Assembly: GCA_963785765.1 (NCBI GenBank)
Contig: CAWAWM010000002.1
Coordinates: forward strand, 1,178,001-1,242,000
Source: DATBGO01 sp963785765
GTDB taxonomy: Bacteria > Actinomycetota > Actinomycetes > Streptosporangiales > Streptosporangiaceae
DNA: 64,000 bases
Reading direction: 5' to 3'
In this document: in pieces, positions 50,058-57,654 of the stretch
Position numbering within the stretch: the stretch's first letter is position 1
Layout: the number at the start of each line of letters is the position of its first letter
Notes under the pieces: generated by a model
Database searches by the model: none
Told to the model about the DNA's origin: nothing
What the model saw: the letters and a program-made list of their open reading frames with translations, nothing else
Made by a program: the position numbers and the translations under genes

Positions 50058-50312
50058 ATGGTGACTAGCTGTCCGGGAGCCTACGTCCGGGACCGGCCAG
50101 TTTCCTGGCCTTTCGCGCACCTGCCCGAGCAGGCGGGTCGTCCCGTCGCAGGGATCGTTGACGTCCCCGACCTTCCTTACTGCACTGCCCACGGACTGAC
50201 ACCTCATGAGGCCGTGGCGGAAGTCGAAGATGCGGTTGCTGCGTGGCTGGAAGCGGCGGCCGCGACCGGGCGCCCCATTCCCGGGCCCTCGCTGCGCTCG
50301 GCACGCGCCTGA
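50058..50312 (+). CDS. HicB-like antitoxin fragment, orphan
   Basis: An 84-aa frame whose second half, VDVPDLPYCTAHGLTPHEAVAEVEDAVAAWLEAAAATGRPIPGP, matches the HicB antitoxin strand-helix core (DLPGC...EEAL...WLE). The N-terminal beta strands of HicB are not recognisable, and no HicA toxin is adjacent. It may be a solitary HicB-domain protein or a remnant. Confidence 0.5.
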   Translation: MVTSCPGAYVRDRPVSWPFAHLPEQAGRPVAGIVDVPDLPYCTAHGLTPHEAVAEVEDAVAAWLEAAAATGRPIPGPSLRSARA

Positions 50313-50412
50313 GGCCAGCTAACCGGCGCCCGCCGTCGAGCGCGACCTCGGATGTGCAAGGCTGGCCATCGGCTGTATATGACGGAATTCCCCCCACAGG
50401 CAAGGAGAAGCC

Positions 50413-50844
50413 ATGCCTACCCGTACGGCGCAGACGACATGGACCGGCGGCCTCGAGGACGGGTCCGGCACAGTAGACCTGGTCAGCTCGGGCATCGCCA
50501 GCTACGAGGTTTCCTTCCCCAGGCGGGCGGCCGATGAGGCCGGCGGCTTCACCAGTCCCGAGGAGCTCATCGCCGCTGCGCACAGCTCCTGCTTCGCGAT
50601 GCAATTCTCGGCGCAGCTCGGTGCGGCGGGCGGCAGTAACCAGTCGATCCAGGTCCGCGACGACGTCACGCTCCGGCCCGACCCTGCGGGTGGTTTCCGG
50701 ATCAGCGGCATCACGCTGACCGTGCGCGGTTCCGCGGATGGCATCACCCCGGAGCAGTTCGCGCAGATCGCCGAGGACGCCAAGAAGAGCTGCCCGGTCA
50801 GCAAGGCCCTCACCGGTACCGACATCACCCTCGACGTGGTCTAG
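50413..50844 (+). CDS. OsmC/Ohr family peroxidase
   Basis: A 143-aa thiol peroxidase. The two redox cysteines are in AAAHSSCFAMQFS (about residue 60) and AKKSCPVSKALTG (about residue 126). The start MPTRTAQTTWTGGLEDGSG matches OsmC. It detoxifies organic hydroperoxides; expressed alone with GGCAAGGAG upstream. A terminator-like dyad lies at 51075-51108. Confidence 0.93.
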   Translation: MPTRTAQTTWTGGLEDGSGTVDLVSSGIASYEVSFPRRAADEAGGFTSPEELIAAAHSSCFAMQFSAQLGAAGGSNQSIQVRDDVTLRPDPAGGFRISGITLTVRGSADGITPEQFAQIAEDAKKSCPVSKALTGTDITLDVV

Positions 50845-51074
50845 GCCCACCGCGAGTGTCGCGTGCCGGCCCGCAGACGTCCGAGCGCCAGAAGCACTAG
50901 TAGCGGCTTGTGCGGCGAGCGCCGTCCGCCTTGCTGGTGCTGGCGTAGTGAGGCCAGGCGTGCCAGCACCTCCGCTGGCTCGTTGTCCCCGGCGCCCAGT
51001 CGCCAAGCCTTCCACCATCACGCCACGGTGACGAGGGCCTTGATCAGGCCCGACCCGGCGGCCGATCTATCGGT

Positions 51075-51108
51075 GATGCTTACCGACTCAGGGTGACCGG
51101 TAAGCATC
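51075..51108. terminator. Hairpin at the 3' end of the RelE-family toxin gene
   Basis: Perfect 11-bp arms GATGCTTACCG / CGGTAAGCATC around a 12-base loop that contains the toxin stop codon region. Symmetric, so it could act on both strands. Confidence 0.7.
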
Positions 51109-51360
51109 GCGTCGGTGCTGGACGGTCACGACCTGAACGAGCACCTGGTGGTCATCAATGAGGTAGATGACGCGGTATTCGCCTCGCCGGGCTGCCCAGG
51201 CAGGCGCGAGCGGTGCGGTGAGCGGCTTGCCTACCCGGTGGGGGTCCTCAAGTAGTGGACCTGAGATGAACTCCCAGGCCGCGACGGCGACCTTCGCCGG
51301 TAGCCGGTCAGTAAGGTCGCGCCTGGCTCTCCCGGATACGACGAGTTCGAACCTGCTCAC
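51088..51360 (-). CDS. RelE/ParE family toxin
   Basis: A 90-aa toxin: FELVVSGRARRDLTDRLPAKVAVAAWEFI..., LAPAWAARRGEYRVIYLIDDHQVLVQVVTVQHRRDAYR. The GEYRVIY(x)I and HRRDAYR elements are the RelE core; His and Arg of RelE-type ribosome-dependent RNases are present. Start overlaps the antitoxin stop (ATGA). Confidence 0.9.
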   Translation of the reverse strand: MSRFELVVSGRARRDLTDRLPAKVAVAAWEFISGPLLEDPHRVGKPLTAPLAPAWAARRGEYRVIYLIDDHQVLVQVVTVQHRRDAYRSP

Positions 51361-51635
51361 AGCCGCCCGGCCTGGCGCATGGCTCGTGCCACGTCAGCCT
51401 CGGACGAAAGGTCTCCAGTCGCGATGTCATTAAGCCCTTCTTTGATGGCGGCCATCAGATCTGGGTCGGCCAGCGTGTCGAGGGTCTCCTGCAAGGATTC
51501 GTAATCATCCGCCGACAGGAGCACGGCGGCAGGAACGCCGTTGCGCGTGATCGTGGCCCGCTCATGCGTACGGACAGCAGAATCGATGAGCCTGGAGAGC
51601 CGGGCTCGGGCCTCGGCCAGCGGAATCACAGTCAT
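51357..51635 (-). CDS. Phd/YefM family antitoxin
   Basis: A 92-aa antitoxin: MTVIPLAEARARLSRLIDSAVRTHERATITRNGVPAAVLLSADDYESLQETLDTL is the Phd/YefM domain; the C-terminal tail (SSEADVARAMRQAGRL) neutralises the partner. I chose ATG 51635 because a TATAAT box ends seven bases upstream, pointing to a leaderless transcript; an ATG at 51641 is the alternative. Confidence 0.92.
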   Translation of the reverse strand: MTVIPLAEARARLSRLIDSAVRTHERATITRNGVPAAVLLSADDYESLQETLDTLADPDLMAAIKEGLNDIATGDLSSEADVARAMRQAGRL

Positions 51636-51642
51636 GTACATA

Positions 51643-51648
51643 ATTATA
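51643..51648 (-). promoter_or_regulatory. -10 box of the Phd/RelE operon, leaderless
   Basis: Perfect TATAAT on the minus strand, seven bases before the antitoxin ATG at 51635. The surrounding ATGTACATAATTATAG stretch has dyad character, suiting autoregulation by the Phd/RelE complex. Confidence 0.6.
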
Positions 51649-51709
51649 GCTAATGCTGGCTCAGCTGATGCGCTGTCGGTCGGGTGAAGATCATGACCCG
51701 CTCTGGCCG

Positions 51710-52459
51710 TTAACCGGCGACCGATCCGCAGGTGATGTTGATCGCGGCCGCCGTGATCGTGCGGGCCTGGTCGGACGCCGCGAAGGCGGCCACGTTGCCG
51801 ACGTCGGCAAGGGTCGCCGCACGGCCGAGCATGGTCCGCCCGACGATAGCGTCGGTGATCAGCCTGCGCCCGTCGAAGTCCTGGGGGAGGGTCTCGGGTA
51901 TCCCGCCTGTCTGCAGGGTGACCACGCGGATGCCGTGCGGCCCGAGCTCGCAGGCCAGGCCGCGGCGCAGGGACTCCAGCGCGCCGAACGCGACCTGGAG
52001 TCCGCCCACCCCGGGCACCGGGTCGCCGTAGCCGCCGAAGATCAGAATCACCCCGGATCGCTGCCTGATCATGTGGCGTGCCGCGGCCCGCGAGGTCAGG
52101 AACGTCGTGCGCACGGCGGTGCGCACCGGCCGCTCGAAATCGTCGGCGGACATCTCGGCGAGCGGTGTGCCCTGGACGGCGCCGTGCGAGATGAGATTGA
52201 CCGAGATGTCCAGGCTCCCGGCTGCCGCGGCCACCGCTTCGGCGTGCTCGTCGACGGCCCTGTCGTCCAGGGCATCCACCAGGGCAGTCTCGGCCGCGCC
52301 CCCTGCGGAGCGGATCTGGCTGGCCGTCCTGTCCAGGCTCTCCGGCGTCCGCCCGGCGAGGTGGACCCGCGCTCCCTCGCTGGCGAAGGCGCTGGCGACG
52401 GCGCTCCCGATCGAGCCGCCCGCACCGTAGATCACGGCGTTCTTGCCACTCAGCAGCAT
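51710..52459 (-). CDS. Short-chain dehydrogenase/reductase lacking the usual catalytic residues
   Basis: A 249-aa SDR. The cofactor loop GAGGSIGSAVASAF and LAGRTPESLDR (Arg36-37 region, NADP-like) are present, as is SLDISVNLISHGA. The catalytic YxxxK is replaced by Phe158-x3-Glu162 (VAFGALESL) and the Ser loop reads IFGGYGDP. The Rossmann fold is intact, so it may bind NAD(P) without normal oxidoreductase chemistry or use other residues. Confidence 0.87.
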   Translation of the reverse strand: MLLSGKNAVIYGAGGSIGSAVASAFASEGARVHLAGRTPESLDRTASQIRSAGGAAETALVDALDDRAVDEHAEAVAAAAGSLDISVNLISHGAVQGTPLAEMSADDFERPVRTAVRTTFLTSRAAARHMIRQRSGVILIFGGYGDPVPGVGGLQVAFGALESLRRGLACELGPHGIRVVTLQTGGIPETLPQDFDGRRLITDAIVGRTMLGRAATLADVGNVAAFAASDQARTITAAAINITCGSVAG

Positions 52460-52572
52460 GTCATGCCTCCCTCGGCTGGTCGGTCGCCCGATCCGGGCGG
52501 GATGCGCGCCGGCACCGGCCGCACATCCCGCCTATCAAGCACAGTCCGCCTGATTAAGCAGCCCGGCCGGTC

Positions 52573-53052
52573 TCAGCTGGCCTGCAGCTTGGCCAGCAGT
52601 TCCTCGAGCCGCTCATCGGACTCGCGCACGCCCCGTTCCATGCCGGAGGCGACCATCCCGTCGCGGTCCTCGACCGACTGGAAGCTCGAGACCGAGCGCA
52701 CTAGCGTCCTGCCCTCGCGCTCCCGGAGCGTGACCGTGTCGAGCGCGACGCGACCCGGCCAGCCTTCGAACTCGAACGTCTGCACAATGCCGTCGGGCGA
52801 CGGGTTGCCGTGGAAGACGCCGTGGAAGCCGTATTCGTTACCGGCGGCGTCGGTGGAGACGTACCGCCATTTGCCGCCGTCGCGGACGTCGTACTGATCG
52901 ACGGTCATGGTCAGGTCCCGCGGGCCCAGCCACTGGGCCAGCAGCTCCGGGTCGGTGTGCGCGCGAAAGAGCAGGTCCCGCGGCGCGTCGAACTCTCGCG
53001 TGACGATGATCTGCGGCATGCCGGGCTCGGCAGTGATCTGCGTCTTACCCAT
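52573..53052 (-). CDS. SRPBCC (AHSA1-like) protein
   Basis: A 159-aa START-like domain protein (MGKTQITAEPGMPQIIVTREFDAPRDLLFRAHTDPELLAQWLGP). It overlaps the ArsR gene by eight bases, a frequent ArsR-SRPBCC pair in actinobacteria, often induced by stress. Start MGKTQ at 53052 is preferred to an upstream in-frame ATG. Ligand unknown. Confidence 0.9.
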   Translation of the reverse strand: MGKTQITAEPGMPQIIVTREFDAPRDLLFRAHTDPELLAQWLGPRDLTMTVDQYDVRDGGKWRYVSTDAAGNEYGFHGVFHGNPSPDGIVQTFEFEGWPGRVALDTVTLREREGRTLVRSVSSFQSVEDRDGMVASGMERGVRESDERLEELLAKLQAS

Positions 53053-53428
53053 GGTCGGTTCCCTTCGCTCGGACCGCCTGGTCGCGGTCGGGCTTGTCGT
53101 TCCTATCGCCTTGCAGTGCCGCGAGCAGCTCGTCGAGCCGCTCATGGCTCTCGTCCCAGAACCGCTGGTAGCCGGCCAGCCAGGTGGTCACCTCGCGGAG
53201 CGGCTCGGCGTCCAGGTGGCTGAGCCTGGCGGTGGCCCGCCGGGTGCGGGAGATGAGCCCCGCGTGCTCCAGCACCTTCAGGTGCCGGGAGATCGCCGGC
53301 TGCGACACCCTGAACGGCGCGGCCAGTTCGGCGACGGTCGCATCCCCCTCGGTCAGCCGGGTCAGGATCGCCCGCCTGATCGGATCAGCGAGCGCCCCGA
53401 ACACCAGGCTCAGCTGGTCGGCCGCCAT
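53045..53428 (-). CDS. ArsR family helix-turn-helix repressor
   Basis: A 127-aa regulator: LADPIRRAILTRLTEGDATVAELAAPFRVSQPAISRHLKVLEHAGLISRTRRATARLSHLDAEPLREV is the winged helix; no Cys-based metal site is visible, so it is not an arsenic sensor by sequence. It overlaps the SRPBCC gene and probably represses the pair from the AT-rich region just upstream (53430-53470). Confidence 0.92.
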   Translation of the reverse strand: MAADQLSLVFGALADPIRRAILTRLTEGDATVAELAAPFRVSQPAISRHLKVLEHAGLISRTRRATARLSHLDAEPLREVTTWLAGYQRFWDESHERLDELLAALQGDRNDKPDRDQAVRAKGTDHG

Positions 53429-53510
53429 CTATAACCACCTTGTTCTAGAATGAATGTGTTAACTATGCAAGGCTGCAGGACCGGCTGTCAAGCGGGATCG
53501 GCGCAGCCTG

Positions 53511-54251
53511 CTACGAGGCCCGCACGTGTGTCAGGGCGGGCACGTACTGACGGACGAACTGACCGGGGTCGGGCCACGGGAAGCCGGGCAGCGCGGTGCG
53601 CAGGGTGACGGTCCCGTGCAGCGCGACCCAGACCGCGGTGGCGTCGGCCAGGACGTCGGTACTCGCAGAGGCGCCAGCCTCGACGCAGTCCTCGATCGCC
53701 TGGAGCAGCAGCGCGAACGATTCCGCGCCCAATTCGAGCACCGGCTTGCCGCCGGGACTCAGCTGGACCGGCTTGCAGTAGTCCTGCGTTCCGAGCCGCC
53801 GCTCCGAGAACAGCACGCCGTACCTGGCCGGATGCTCCAGGCCGAACTGCACGTACGCCTCGCAGCCCGCGACCAGGCGGTCGACCGGATCCTGGCCGGC
53901 CGATTCCAGGCCCGCCTCGATGGCATCGGTCAGTTCGTCGAAGACCTGGACGACCGCGGCGATGATGATGGCATCACGGTCGGCGAAGTGGGCGTAAATG
54001 GACGGGGCCGCGATGCCCACCTCGCGCGCCACCGCCCGGAGCGTGACCGCCTCGTCCGACCCGGTCCGCTCGATCAGGGTCAGCGCAGCCGCGACGATCT
54101 CGCTGGTCAGCCTGGCCCCCTGGCCGCGGGCGTTCCGCTGCCGCCGGCCCGGGCGTTGCGCGCTGGATGCGCCGCTGCGGGCCTGGCCGGCCGGAGTGCT
54201 GGATGCGCCGCTCTGGGCCTGGCCGGCCGGGGTGCTGAGTGCTGTTTCCAC
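53511..54251 (-). CDS. TetR family repressor, divergent to an MFS exporter
   Basis: A 246-aa regulator. HTH: RLTSEIVAAALTLIERTGSDEAVTLRAVAREVGIAAPSIYAHFADRDAIIIA. The C-terminal half is a WHG-type ligand domain (LEHPARYGVLFSERR). Before the HTH lies a 12-residue duplication (STPAGQAxSGAS twice, 36-bp DNA units). It faces the MFS gene across a 101-bp promoter with a perfect palindrome. Confidence 0.9.
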   Translation of the reverse strand: METALSTPAGQAQSGASSTPAGQARSGASSAQRPGRRQRNARGQGARLTSEIVAAALTLIERTGSDEAVTLRAVAREVGIAAPSIYAHFADRDAIIIAAVVQVFDELTDAIEAGLESAGQDPVDRLVAGCEAYVQFGLEHPARYGVLFSERRLGTQDYCKPVQLSPGGKPVLELGAESFALLLQAIEDCVEAGASASTDVLADATAVWVALHGTVTLRTALPGFPWPDPGQFVRQYVPALTHVRAS

Positions 54252-54287
54252 ATAACTACTTTACATCTGTTAGCTCATCTATCTATG

Positions 54288-54301
54288 CTTACATATGTAA
54301 G
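54288..54301. promoter_or_regulatory. TetR operator palindrome
   Basis: CTTACATATGTAAG, a perfect 14-bp palindrome, 51 bases before the MFS start; a related half-site ACTTTACATC lies toward the repressor start (about 54258-54268). Confidence 0.65.
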
Positions 54302-54343
54302 TCAACGAGCGTAAGTCAACGGGCGTAAGCAAGCAGTCGTAAG
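54297..54343 (+). repeat. 14-bp direct repeats in the MFS leader
   Basis: GTAAGTCAACGAGC, GTAAGTCAACGGGC and GTAAGCAAGCAGTC in tandem, then GTAAGGAGA, which contains the ribosome site. The first unit overlaps the operator palindrome. Confidence 0.75.
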
Positions 54344-54352
54344 GAGACTCCG

Positions 54353-56032
54353 ATGAGCAGCAGCACGACGAAGCGGCCGGCTCCCGCCGCAGCGGGCCGG
54401 CCAGCTCCGGCCGGATCGGCCCGCAGATCCCGCCAGTGGCCCGACGGCCACCCGCAACGCCGGCGCATCCTGCTGGTGCTCTGCCTGAGCCTGCTGGTTG
54501 TCGTCATCGACAACACCATCCTCAACACCGCCCTGCCGACCCTGGCCAGGGTGCTGCACGCGGGCACCAGCTCGCTGCAGTGGATCACCGACGCCTACAC
54601 GCTGTGCTTCGCGGCGCTGCTGGTCCCGGCCGGAGCGCTCGGCGACCGATACGGGCGGCGGCTCTCGCTGCTCGGCGGCCTGGCTGTCTTCGCCCTGGGC
54701 AGCACCGCGGCGGCGTTCGCCTCCGGCACCGGGATGCTGATCGGGGCGCGGGTCGTGATGGGCCTGGGCGCCGCGTTCGTGATGCCGGCCACCCTGTCGA
54801 TCCTGAACGCCGTCTTCCCGCCGAAGGAGCGCCCGCAGGCCATCGCGGCCTGGTCAGCGGTGGCCGGCGTCGGTATCGTGATCGGCCCGACGCTCGGCGG
54901 GCTGCTGCTCTCGCACTTCTGGTGGGGCAGTGTCTTCCTGATCAACGTGCCGCTGGTCGCGCTCGCGCTGATCGGCGTGCTGATGACGGTCCCGGAGACC
55001 GCCGAACCCGGTCGCGGCAGGCTCGACTTCCTCGGCACGGCGCTGGTGGGCGCCGCGCTGTTCGCGATCGTGGACGCCATCATCGAGGCACCCGCCCGCG
55101 GCTGGACCTCCGGGGCGACCATCGCCGAGACGGCGGCCGGCCTGGCGGCACTCGGAGCCTTCGTCTGGTGGGAGCTGCGCATCACGAACCCGCTGATCGA
55201 CTTGCGGGTGTTCGCGGTGCGGGCGTTCTCCACCGCCGCTGCCTCGGTGACCGTGATCTTCTTCGCGCTGTTCGGCAGCCTGTTCGTGCTGACCCAGTAC
55301 CTGCAGCTGGTGCACGGCTACAGCCCGCTGTCCGCCGGGGTCCGCGCGCTGCCGTTCGCCTTCGCCATGGCCGCCGCCTCGCCGGTGTCGCCCATCCTGG
55401 CCAAGCGGCTCGGTACCCGCGTGATCATCCCGGCCGGCATGGCGCTGATGGGCCTGGGCCTGCTCGACCTGTCCACGGTCGGCGTGCACACGGCCTATCT
55501 GCCGATCGCGATCGCCATCGCCGTCATGGGTGCCGGGATGGGCCTGGTGATGGCACCGGCCAGCACCACCATCATGACCACCGTGCCCGCGCATCAGGCC
55601 GGGGCCGGCAGCGCGATCAACGACACGATCAGGGAGGTCGGCGGTGCCCTCGGCGTCGCGATCGTCGGCAGCATGACCGCGGCGGCGTACCGGTCGCGGC
55701 TGGGCAGCACGCTCGCCACGGCTCATGCCCCGGGCGCGGTCGTGCACCAGGCGACCGGCTCGGTCGCCGCGGCCGACATCATCGGCAGGCATGTCGGTGG
55801 CGCGACCGGCAGCGAGCTGGTGAGCGCGGCGCACACCGCGTTCGTCAGCGCGATGGGGATGGGCATCCGGGTGGCCGCCGCCGTGGCGCTGGCCGCCGCC
55901 ATCGGTGCCGTCTTCGCCCTGCCCGGGCGCGGCGGGCCGGCGCCGCCGTGGCGGCCATCCCGGCCCCCGAGCCAGTCCTGGTCCCGGCTCGCTAGGCGTC
56001 CCGGCTCGCTAGCTCGCGTCCCGGCTCGTTAG
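54353..56032 (+). CDS. MFS drug exporter (DHA2, 14-TM)
   Basis: A 559-aa transporter: ILLVLCLSLLVVVIDNTILNTALPTLARVL and GDRYGRRLSLLGGLAVFALGS (motif A) are DHA2 hallmarks; 14 hydrophobic segments. The first 35 residues are Pro/Ala-rich and the last 35 Ser/Arg/Pro-rich. Start preceded by AAGGAGA. Likely repressed by the divergent TetR protein and induced by an exported toxic compound. Confidence 0.92.
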   Translation: MSSSTTKRPAPAAAGRPAPAGSARRSRQWPDGHPQRRRILLVLCLSLLVVVIDNTILNTALPTLARVLHAGTSSLQWITDAYTLCFAALLVPAGALGDRYGRRLSLLGGLAVFALGSTAAAFASGTGMLIGARVVMGLGAAFVMPATLSILNAVFPPKERPQAIAAWSAVAGVGIVIGPTLGGLLLSHFWWGSVFLINVPLVALALIGVLMTVPETAEPGRGRLDFLGTALVGAALFAIVDAIIEAPARGWTSGATIAETAAGLAALGAFVWWELRITNPLIDLRVFAVRAFSTAAASVTVIFFALFGSLFVLTQYLQLVHGYSPLSAGVRALPFAFAMAAASPVSPILAKRLGTRVIIPAGMALMGLGLLDLSTVGVHTAYLPIAIAIAVMGAGMGLVMAPASTTIMTTVPAHQAGAGSAINDTIREVGGALGVAIVGSMTAAAYRSRLGSTLATAHAPGAVVHQATGSVAAADIIGRHVGGATGSELVSAAHTAFVSAMGMGIRVAAAVALAAAIGAVFALPGRGGPAPPWRPSRPPSQSWSRLARRPGSLARVPAR

Positions 56033-56047
56033 GCGTCCGGCTTGCTA
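55975..56047. repeat. Imperfect repeats across the MFS stop codon
   Basis: TCCCGGCTCG(C/T)TAG occurs three times plus a degenerate fourth, at 17-20 bp spacing. One unit supplies the MFS stop (TAG at 56030). Confidence 0.65.
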
Positions 56048-56653
56048 AGCCTCATGCTCGCCAGCCCGGCCCGGTTGTCCGGGCCGGGCTGGCGCGTGTC
56101 CAGGCGCCTCGTCACGCAGCATCGAGTAGATCACCGAGTCCTGCCATTCGCCATGCTGAAACCCGATGCCGCGCAGTACGCCCTCGCGCCGGAAGCCAAC
56201 CCGCTCGAGCGACTTCTGCTCGGCGATGTTCTTGGTGTTGGTCCCGGCCTCCAGCCGGTGCGCGGTGGTGTAGCTGAACAGGTAGTCCACCAGGAGCCGC
56301 TGCGTGGCCGTGCCCAGCCCGCGGCCGCGGTGCTCGGGCAGCAGGGCCAGGCCGATCTCGTAGCAGATCCCGGGCAGCCCGCCGCGGTCCCGGGGCGCGA
56401 AGCTCGCAATACCGATGACCTCCCCGTCCGGTAGGACAATGGCCAGCGCCGTGCTGTCCGCCCCGACGTAGCCGTCCTTCTCCCAGCGCCGGCGGCGCGA
56501 CCTGATGTCGACGAAACCAGTCCACTCAAAGAACCCGAGCGCATCCGGATCGGTGCACAGCCGGTCCAGGAACGGCAGATCACCTTCGCGAAACGCCCGC
56601 AGCGAGACCAGCTCGCCGGCGTGATCTTCAGGCAGCTTTCCCGTCACGGTCAC
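56045..56653 (-). CDS. GNAT family acetyltransferase (RimJ/RimL type)
   Basis: About 202 aa from a GTG at 56653 (start uncertain; the frame is open further upstream without conserved sequence). GELVSLRAFREGDLPFLDRLCTDPDALGFFEWTGF and ICYEIGLALLPEHRGRGLGTATQRLLVDYLF (acetyl-CoA site) plus NTKNIAEQKSLERVGFRREGVLRG identify it. Downstream of the PIN/antitoxin module on the same strand. Confidence 0.85.
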   Translation of the reverse strand: MTVTGKLPEDHAGELVSLRAFREGDLPFLDRLCTDPDALGFFEWTGFVDIRSRRRRWEKDGYVGADSTALAIVLPDGEVIGIASFAPRDRGGLPGICYEIGLALLPEHRGRGLGTATQRLLVDYLFSYTTAHRLEAGTNTKNIAEQKSLERVGFRREGVLRGIGFQHGEWQDSVIYSMLRDEAPGHAPARPGQPGRAGEHEA

Positions 56654-56700
56654 CGTGTCTACCAGACGCGCCCGCGGCCCCGGCCGCAGCTCGCGGCTTA

Positions 56701-57087
56701 TTACCCGCGGGCGACGACGACCGGCCGCGTGGCATGCTCGGCCAGGGCGCTGAGGTCGCGAGGGTCGCTGGTCAGGACGACAGGGTCGGCGCACGTGCTG
56801 GCGAATGCCGCGACTATCGCGTCGGTTGCCGAGATTGTCCCGGCCCGGCCGGTCGCTGTTCGGAGCCTGGCTGCCGCGCGCGCCTGCTGCTCGGTTACAT
56901 CGCGGATCTGGCAGGCCTGGAGCAGGCGGTTGACGGGGAAGTCCCGACGGTGGTCACCGGTCAGCGCTTCGGCCAGCACGACCGCAGGTACCTGGGCGGG
57001 CCAGAGCCCACGCCGCCGAAGCTCTGCTAACCGGGCGCGCTGACCGGCCAGGGAACTGACTGCGCCGGCGTCGAGGACCAGTGTCAT
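56701..57087 (-). CDS. PIN-domain (VapC-type) toxin
   Basis: A 128-aa putative endoribonuclease. Acidic residues of the PIN site are visible in LVLDAGAV (Asp), VVLAEALTGD (Glu), TDAIVAAFA (Asp) and TSDPRDL (Asp). ATG 57087 (MTLVLDAG) overlaps the antitoxin stop as ATGA; a longer frame lacks conservation. Confidence 0.88.
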   Translation of the reverse strand: MTLVLDAGAVSSLAGQRARLAELRRRGLWPAQVPAVVLAEALTGDHRRDFPVNRLLQACQIRDVTEQQARAAARLRTATGRAGTISATDAIVAAFASTCADPVVLTSDPRDLSALAEHATRPVVVARG

Positions 57088-57344
57088 GCGCTGCGCGCCG
57101 TCCGATGGCTTTGGCCGGGCGGCAACACCGCGTCCGCCCACTCACGTGCGGCCCGCCGTTCCTGCGGCGGGATGGGCCCGAGTTCCGTATCCAGGTCGGC
57201 AAGGTAGGCATCCAGCTGCGCGATCTTGGCGCGGCGGTCGAGTTCTTCGGTAAGCGCCGCCGCGGCGAGCCGTGACACGTTGAGACCCGCCGCCCTGGCC
57301 TGGCCGAGCAGTTCATCAGGGACGGTGATATTCACTCTGGCCAT
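57084..57344 (-). CDS. Ribbon-helix-helix-type antitoxin for the PIN toxin
   Basis: An 86-aa protein: MARVNITVPDELLGQARAAGLNVSRLAAAALTEELDRRAKIAQLDAYLADLD. The strand-helix-helix N-terminus is of the CcdA/VapB type; the acidic C-terminal tail is the toxin-binding part. Start 57344 is chosen over MRM at 57350 because a TATACT box lies seven bases upstream. Confidence 0.85.
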   Translation of the reverse strand: MARVNITVPDELLGQARAAGLNVSRLAAAALTEELDRRAKIAQLDAYLADLDTELGPIPPQERRAAREWADAVLPPGQSHRTARSA

Positions 57345-57350
57345 GCGCAT

Positions 57351-57356
57351 AGTATA
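57351..57356 (-). promoter_or_regulatory. -10 box of the PIN/antitoxin operon, leaderless
   Basis: TATACT on the minus strand, seven bases before ATG 57344. It sits in the dyad ATGCGTATACTATGCGCAT, so operator and -10 coincide. Confidence 0.6.
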
Positions 57357-57378
57357 CGCATTATGGGTGGCCTCGTTG

Positions 57379-57654
57379 CTACTCGCTGCCCTCGGCTTGC
57401 CACTGCCGGTACAGCGCGATGAACTCGTCCTGCATTTGCGGGGTCAGGTCCGCCGGGGTGATCCGGCAGGCCAGCTCGATCGTGGCGCGCATCTGGGCCA
57501 GGTACTCGGTGCAATGCGGGCAGCCGGCCAGGTGCGCCTCGAACCTTCGCCGCGCCAACCGTGACAGGGTTCCTTCGAGGTAGTCGGTGACCAGCTCGAC
57601 GGCCTGCTGGCAGACCAGGTCCCGGCGCCGCAGCCGCACCGTCAGGAGCCTCAT
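57379..57654 (-). CDS. Zinc-finger anti-sigma factor (zf-HC2)
   Basis: A 91-aa protein with FEAHLAGCPHCTEYL, the HxxxCxxC anti-sigma zinc motif (about residues 40-48), and an upstream Cys in LVCQQAVELVTDYLEG. No membrane segment follows, so it is a soluble anti-sigma factor, often redox-sensitive. Its ATG overlaps the stop of the sigma gene. Confidence 0.9.
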   Translation of the reverse strand: MRLLTVRLRRRDLVCQQAVELVTDYLEGTLSRLARRRFEAHLAGCPHCTEYLAQMRATIELACRITPADLTPQMQDEFIALYRQWQAEGSE

